Below, one piece after another: positions 12,440 to 16,141 of a stretch of 16,141 nucleotides of DNA. The DNA is taken from contig DATFWQ010000190.1 of the NCBI GenBank assembly GCA_035259145.1, positions 1 through 16,141 of the forward strand, given 5' to 3'. The DNA comes from CF-161 sp035259145. GTDB lineage: Bacteria; Chloroflexota; Dormibacteria; Dormibacterales; Dormibacteraceae. The notes below the pieces were generated by a model that saw nothing but the letters and a program-made list of their open reading frames with translations, did not search any database and was not told the DNA's origin. The position numbers were made by a program, and so were the translations under genes. Every line of letters starts with the position of its first letter. Within the stretch, counting starts at the first letter, position 1.

Positions 12440-13741
12440 GTGATCCGCATCGCCGGCCTCACGGCGCTCGACGTCCGCTTCCCGACTTCTCGGACGCTCG
12501 CCGGCTCTGACGCGATGCACACTGCGCCCGACTACTCGGCCGCTTACGTGGTGCTCCGGACCGAGGGTGGCGATCGGATCGACGGACATGGGCTCACTTT
12601 CACCCTCGGGCGGGGGACCGAGGTCTGCGTCGCGGCCCTCAACGCCCTCGCCCCCATTGTCGTCGGGCGAACTCTCCAATCCATCGTCGCCGACATGCGC
12701 GGCTTCTGGCGAGCGGTCACCGGCGACCACCAGCTCCGGTGGATTGGGCCAGAAAAGGGTGCGATCCACCTCGCCGCGGCGGCGATTGTGAACGCGGTAT
12801 GGGACCTCCACGCCAAGGTTGAAGGCAAGCCGCTCTGGAAGCTGCTGGTGGACATGAGCCCTGAGCAGCTCGTCTCCTGCGTCGACTTCCGCTACATCAG
12901 CGACGCGCTCACTCCGGACGAGGCGCTCGCGATCCTCGAACGGCTGGCTCCAACCCGCCGCGAGCGCGAGGCGCAGATGCTTCGCGCGGGCTTTCCCGCT
13001 TACACGACGTCAGCCGGCTGGCTCGGCTATTCCGACGAGAAGCTGAGGGCACTCTGCCGGGAGGCCGTAGCCGCAGGCTGGTCGCACGTGAAGATCAAGG
13101 TCGGGCAGAGCGTCGAAGACGACGTGCGGCGGGCGCGAATCGTCCGTGAGGAGATCGGGCCGGAGCGCAGGCTGATGATGGACGCGAATCAGGTCTGGGA
13201 CGTTGGCGAGGCCATCACGAACGTGAAGCACCTGCTCGAGTTCGAGCCCTACTGGATCGAAGAGCCGACGAGCCCAGACGATGTGCTCGGCCATGCCACC
13301 ATCGCGCGTGCGATCGCGCCGATCCCGGTCGCGACCGGCGAGCACTGCCAGAACCGCGTCACCTTCAAGCAGCTCTTCCAGGCGGACGCGATCGGCTTCT
13401 GCCAGCTCGACTGTTGCCGCCTCGGGGGACTCAATGAGGTGCTCGCAGTCCTCCTTCTGGCGGCGAAGTTCGGGATCCCGGTCTGCCCGCACGCCGGCGG
13501 CGTCGGCCTTTGCGAGTATGTGCAGCACGTCTCGCTCTTCGACTACATAGCGGTGAGCGGCTCTCTCGAGAACCGGGTTCTCGAGTACGTCGAGCACCTG
13601 CACGAGCACTTCGTCGACCCCGTGGTAATCCGCGACGGCCACTACGTCGCGCCACAGGCGCCTGGCTGGAGCATCACGATGCGTCCAGAGTCGCTGTACC
13701 AGTTCGAGTACCCGGTCGGTCCTGCCTGGAATAGCGGGTGA
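12440..13741 (+). CDS. fucD: L-fuconate dehydratase (enolase superfamily)
   Basis: The 433-residue enzyme of the mandelate racemase branch of the enolase superfamily removes water from L-fuconate to give 2-keto-3-deoxy-L-fuconate (EC 4.2.1.68). The N-terminus ALDVRFPTSRTLAGSDAMHTAPDYSAAYVVLRT and GHGLTFTLGRGTEVC are diagnostic of the FucD/ENOSF1 family. Catalytic residues are all present: the K-x-K pair Lys218/Lys220 (VKIKVG), metal ligands Asp248 (MMDAN), Glu274 (WIEEP) and Glu301 (TGEHCQNR), and the general base His351 (CPHAGG). GTG at 12440 is chosen. A longer frame from 12323 would run through the preceding permease gene, and family members start here. AAAGG lies just upstream inside the permease end, implying translational coupling. 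It is the only catabolic enzyme encoded in the plus-strand operon. Confidence 0.95.
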   Translation: MIRIAGLTALDVRFPTSRTLAGSDAMHTAPDYSAAYVVLRTEGGDRIDGHGLTFTLGRGTEVCVAALNALAPIVVGRTLQSIVADMRGFWRAVTGDHQLRWIGPEKGAIHLAAAAIVNAVWDLHAKVEGKPLWKLLVDMSPEQLVSCVDFRYISDALTPDEALAILERLAPTRREREAQMLRAGFPAYTTSAGWLGYSDEKLRALCREAVAAGWSHVKIKVGQSVEDDVRRARIVREEIGPERRLMMDANQVWDVGEAITNVKHLLEFEPYWIEEPTSPDDVLGHATIARAIAPIPVATGEHCQNRVTFKQLFQADAIGFCQLDCCRLGGLNEVLAVLLLAAKFGIPVCPHAGGVGLCEYVQHVSLFDYIAVSGSLENRVLEYVEHLHEHFVDPVVIRDGHYVAPQAPGWSITMRPESLYQFEYPVGPAWNSG

Positions 13742-13762
13742 CCCCAGTCGTCCCCGCCTACC

Positions 13763-13778
13763 TGTCACCTCGGTGACA
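13763..13778. promoter_or_regulatory. Perfect palindrome between fucD and the second permease pair
   Basis: TGTCACC-TC-GGTGACA is a 16-bp perfect inverted repeat, 8-23 bp ahead of the GTG start at 13786. Its shape suits a TetR-family operator, and a TetR gene ends the locus. The right arm includes GGTGA, the only Shine-Dalgarno-like sequence for the next gene, so as RNA a hairpin here could also hide the ribosome site. Confidence 0.5.
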
Positions 13779-13785
13779 CGGGGCC

Positions 13786-14655
13786 GTGAGACTCACGCGC
13801 CGCGATCGGCTCGTCCTGTTCGCTCCCGTGGCGGTGCTGCTGACCGGCTGGCTCGTTCTGCCAGCCTTGCTGGGGCTGTTTGCAACGTTCACGACGTACG
13901 CGCCGTTCGGGGCGGCCATCCGCTTCTCCGGGCTCGACAACTACGCAGCGGTTCTCCGGGATGGCGAGTTCGGGGCGGCGGTGCGCAACATCGCCGTCTT
14001 CACGGTCGTTGCGGTGCCTCTCGAGCTGGCGATCGGCTTCGCGCTCGCCTATCTCTTGAGACGTCCGATCGGCGGACGCTGGCTGTGGAGGGTGCTGCTG
14101 CTGGTGCCATGGCTGGTCAGCCCGGTTGCGAACGGAGTCATGTGGCGCTTTCTGTTTGGCAGTGCCACCGGGCTCATCGACTTCGGGCTGGGTTGGCTGG
14201 GGCGGCCAGACATCCCCTCGCCGGTCGGCGACCTCAGGCTCGCATTGCCTGCCACCGTCGCGGTCGAGGTCTGGCGGATTGCGCCGTTTGTCGCATTCCT
14301 CGTGCTGCCGGGCCTGTCCTCGATCCCGAGCGAGCGATGGGAGGATGCGACTCTCAACGGCGCATCGTGGACCCGCAAGGTGCTGGATGTCGCGCTTCCG
14401 TCGGTGCGGCCGCTCCTCCTCGCGATCACGATGCTCCTGATCGGCCTCTCACTGGGCACGTTCGATGGAGTCCTGATCCTGACAGGCGGCGGTCCGGGAA
14501 CATCGACCGTAACCCCGGCGCTGTACAGCTATAAGCAGGCGTTCGGGGTGAACGACTGGCCCACCGGCGCGGCGTCGGCGTGGCTCATAGCGGCGGGTGT
14601 AATTGGCGCCGGGCTGGTGTACCTGCGGGTGGCGCGAACGGGGCAGTCAGGATGA
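13786..14655 (+). CDS. ABC transporter permease, MalF type (second transporter)
   Basis: The 289-residue permease has the usual six-helix MalF-type layout without the insertion seen in the first pair. FAPVAVLLTGWLVLPALLGLFATFTTY opens the membrane part, followed by FSGLDNYAAVLRDGEFGAAVRNIAVFTVVAVPLELAIGFALAYLL. The EAA loop ERWEDATLNGASWTRKVLDVALPSVRP (183-209) is recognisable, but Asn replaces the usual Asp in the DGA portion. ILTGGGPGTSTVTPALYSYKQAF is the conserved late segment. It starts with GTG at 13786, 44 bp after fucD, behind a palindrome. Its stop codon overlaps the next permease start (ATGA). Substrate is probably a carbohydrate; no dedicated binding protein is present nearby. Confidence 0.92.
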   Translation: MRLTRRDRLVLFAPVAVLLTGWLVLPALLGLFATFTTYAPFGAAIRFSGLDNYAAVLRDGEFGAAVRNIAVFTVVAVPLELAIGFALAYLLRRPIGGRWLWRVLLLVPWLVSPVANGVMWRFLFGSATGLIDFGLGWLGRPDIPSPVGDLRLALPATVAVEVWRIAPFVAFLVLPGLSSIPSERWEDATLNGASWTRKVLDVALPSVRPLLLAITMLLIGLSLGTFDGVLILTGGGPGTSTVTPALYSYKQAFGVNDWPTGAASAWLIAAGVIGAGLVYLRVARTGQSG

Positions 14656-15494
14656 GCGGGCTGCCAGCGCAGCGCCGACGCAATGGTGCTGCCCGCGCAA
14701 TCCTCCTGACGGCAGCGCTGGCCGTGTTCATGCTGCCGCTCGCCTGGACGGCTCTGGCGGCGATCGGGCTGCGTGCGAACAACAACACGAGGCCGCCATC
14801 CTGGGTCGGATCGCCGACGCTTGACTACTTCCGCGAGGTCGGTATTGCCGAGCCCTCCTTCTGGCAGGAACTCGCGACCAGCACGGTGTCAGCCGCGTGC
14901 GCTGCCGCGCTTACTGTGACGGCGTCGCTCCCGGCCGCCTATGGGCTCGCGCGGTCGCACTTTCGTGGCGACCGACTGTTGACCCAGGGCTTCCTGGTCC
15001 TGGCGAGCCTCCCCGCGATGGCCTACGTGATCCCGTTGAGTGATCTCATGCGCCGTGCTCAACTGGTCGATACGTTCGCTGGCGTCATCCTGACGGAGGC
15101 GGCGGTCACCGCCCCCCTCGCCATCTACGTCCTCCACGGCGCACTGAGCCAGCTGTCCAGCGAATGGGAAGAGGCCGCCTGGCTGGATGGAGCCGGGCTC
15201 TTTCGCGTGATAGGCCAGATCGTCGCACCGCTGGCGGCACCCAGCATCGTGGCGACGGCGATCATCGTGTTCGTCCTCGACTGGAACCTGCTGCTCGTGC
15301 CGCTGGTACTGACCGCCGGCGAGATCAAGACGATCCCACTCGCCATGAGCGACTTCTTCACGTTCGAGCGCGAGCTCGAATGGCCCACCGCCGCCGCGGC
15401 GCTGATCATCTCGCTCGTTCCGGTCGCGGTCCTCGTCATGGTCTTCCACCGTGTTCTGGATCGGTTCGCGCTCAACGTCCCTCGGGTCGATTGA
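14652..15494 (+). CDS. ABC transporter permease, MalG type (second transporter)
   Basis: The 280-residue MalG-type partner of the preceding permease starts MSGLPAQRRRNGAARAILLTAALAVFMLPLAWTALAAI. It has the helix pair around AACAAALTVTASLPAAYGLARSHFRGDR. The EAA loop is EWEEAAWLDGAGLFRVIGQIVAPLAAPSI (171-199), and FVLDWNLLLVPLVLT is the usual late helix. The start at 14652 overlaps the upstream stop codon by four bases (ATGA), typical coupling. A longer frame from 14580 would lie inside the previous gene and is rejected. The last 23 bp overlap the 3' end of the converging TetR gene. There is no ATPase or binding-protein gene in the window, so this pair must borrow both. Confidence 0.92.
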   Translation: MSGLPAQRRRNGAARAILLTAALAVFMLPLAWTALAAIGLRANNNTRPPSWVGSPTLDYFREVGIAEPSFWQELATSTVSAACAAALTVTASLPAAYGLARSHFRGDRLLTQGFLVLASLPAMAYVIPLSDLMRRAQLVDTFAGVILTEAAVTAPLAIYVLHGALSQLSSEWEEAAWLDGAGLFRVIGQIVAPLAAPSIVATAIIVFVLDWNLLLVPLVLTAGEIKTIPLAMSDFFTFERELEWPTAAAALIISLVPVAVLVMVFHRVLDRFALNVPRVD

Positions 15495-16104
15495 GCGGGG
15501 GTCCTTCCCGGCGGCCGGGTACCCCGTTGAGGATGAGGTCCACCACTCTAACGATGGACTCCTCTGACAGCTCTTCACCGGTGACCAGCAGCCGCAGGTA
15601 GAGCGGCCCGATCAGGCTCTCGAGCAGCAGGGGCACATCCGTTTCCAGTGGCAGCTCGCCTCGGATGACCGCCCGCTCGATCACGCGACCTGTCAGCGCG
15701 AACCTTTTCGACCAGAACGAGCGCGCGGTCTCCTGGAACGCGGGCAGCCGCGGCCCCTCCGCCACCAGCGTTCGGATGAGCGCCGTGACTTGCGGCTGGC
15801 TGATCTGGGCGGCGATTGCCATGGCCAGTGCGACGAGGTCCGACCGCAGCCACCCGGTATCCGGCACCGGCAGCTCGCGCTCGCTCAGCTGGAAGATCGC
15901 CTCCGTTACCAGCACTTCACGATTGGGCCATTGCCGGTAAACGGTCGTCTTGTGGACCCCGGCTCGGCGGGCCACGGCGTCGATGCTCAAGCCGCCATAG
16001 CCAGCCTCGGTGAGTTCGACTAGCGTCGCCTCCAGGACGGCCCGACGCACTCGAGCACTTCTTCCCCCGACTCGTCGCGTCTGGCTCAATGGGGTGCGCA
16101 CCAT
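15472..16104 (-). CDS. TetR/AcrR family transcriptional regulator
   Basis: The 210-residue regulator has an N-terminal helix-turn-helix at about residues 17-62: RVRRAVLEATLVELTEAGYGGLSIDAVARRAGVHKTTVYRQWPNREVL, the TetR signature with the HKTTVYRQWP recognition helix. The C-terminal half is an all-helical ligand domain of the TetR_C type common in actinobacteria (LVAEGPRLPAFQETARSFWSKRF, then the dimer helices). ATG at 16104 is preferred over a TTG at 16128, although ribosome-site evidence is weak for both. It converges on the second permease pair with a 23-bp tail overlap. Its target is unknown; the 16-bp palindrome at 13763-13778 is a candidate, as is its own upstream region at the window edge. 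Confidence 0.92.
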   Translation of the reverse strand: MVRTPLSQTRRVGGRSARVRRAVLEATLVELTEAGYGGLSIDAVARRAGVHKTTVYRQWPNREVLVTEAIFQLSERELPVPDTGWLRSDLVALAMAIAAQISQPQVTALIRTLVAEGPRLPAFQETARSFWSKRFALTGRVIERAVIRGELPLETDVPLLLESLIGPLYLRLLVTGEELSEESIVRVVDLILNGVPGRREGPPLNRPEGR

Positions 16105-16141
16105 GCATGGGGATCCTAAGACAACCAATCGTTGCGTTAGT

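Noticed and set aside
16122..16134. CAAC-CAATC-GTTG inverted repeat as the TetR autoregulatory site
   Set aside because: Arms of only four bases and truncated context at the window edge; too weak to call.

Overview
The window is GC-rich, and nearly every gene uses a third-position G/C codon bias. A predicted F420-dependent luciferase-like oxidoreductase, a long-form (TrpB2-type) tryptophan synthase beta chain, carbohydrate ABC transporter parts without a local ATPase and an L-fuconate dehydratase together suggest a soil-type Actinomycetota or Chloroflexota-like bacterium. The sequence alone does not decide between these phyla. No rRNA, tRNA, transposase, integrase or CRISPR array was seen. 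Two multi-gene clusters dominate, separated by small stand-alone genes.

Layout. Positions 1-5050 are read on the minus strand. They hold the 5' part of a secreted GH30-family glycoside hydrolase running off the left edge, a luciferase-like F420-type oxidoreductase directly downstream of a DUF2848/FAH-like protein, an MFS exporter, and two small VOC-fold proteins. Upstream of the MFS gene and of both VOC genes there is a shared sequence block, present as a 68-bp near-identical duplication plus a shorter third copy. A 44-bp G-rich tandem duplication lies between the MFS gene and the DUF2848 gene. Positions 5365-6726 (plus strand) encode a stand-alone TrpB2. This gene converges on a LiaF-like membrane protein (minus), with a long inverted repeat between them.

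Positions 7579-15494 form a sugar-acid catabolic locus. A FadR/GntR (FCD) repressor gene on the minus strand faces a plus-strand operon across an intergenic region that contains a TTGACA promoter and repeated ACATC(G/C)GA boxes. The operon encodes a lipoprotein sugar-binding protein, a pair of ABC permeases (both with an unusual two-helix insertion), L-fuconate dehydratase with its full catalytic set, and then a second permease pair with ordinary topology. A TetR-family regulator gene converges on the end of the operon and overlaps its last gene. No ATPase is encoded, so the transporters presumably use one encoded elsewhere.

Working model (inference): an extracellular GH30 enzyme releases sugars from plant or microbial polysaccharide. 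The ABC system imports a fucose-type sugar or its acid. FucD dehydrates L-fuconate to 2-keto-3-deoxy-L-fuconate under control of the FadR-type regulator. The DUF2848 protein retains FAH-superfamily landmarks, so it is a speculative candidate for the C-C hydrolase at the end of the non-phosphorylated fucose pathway.
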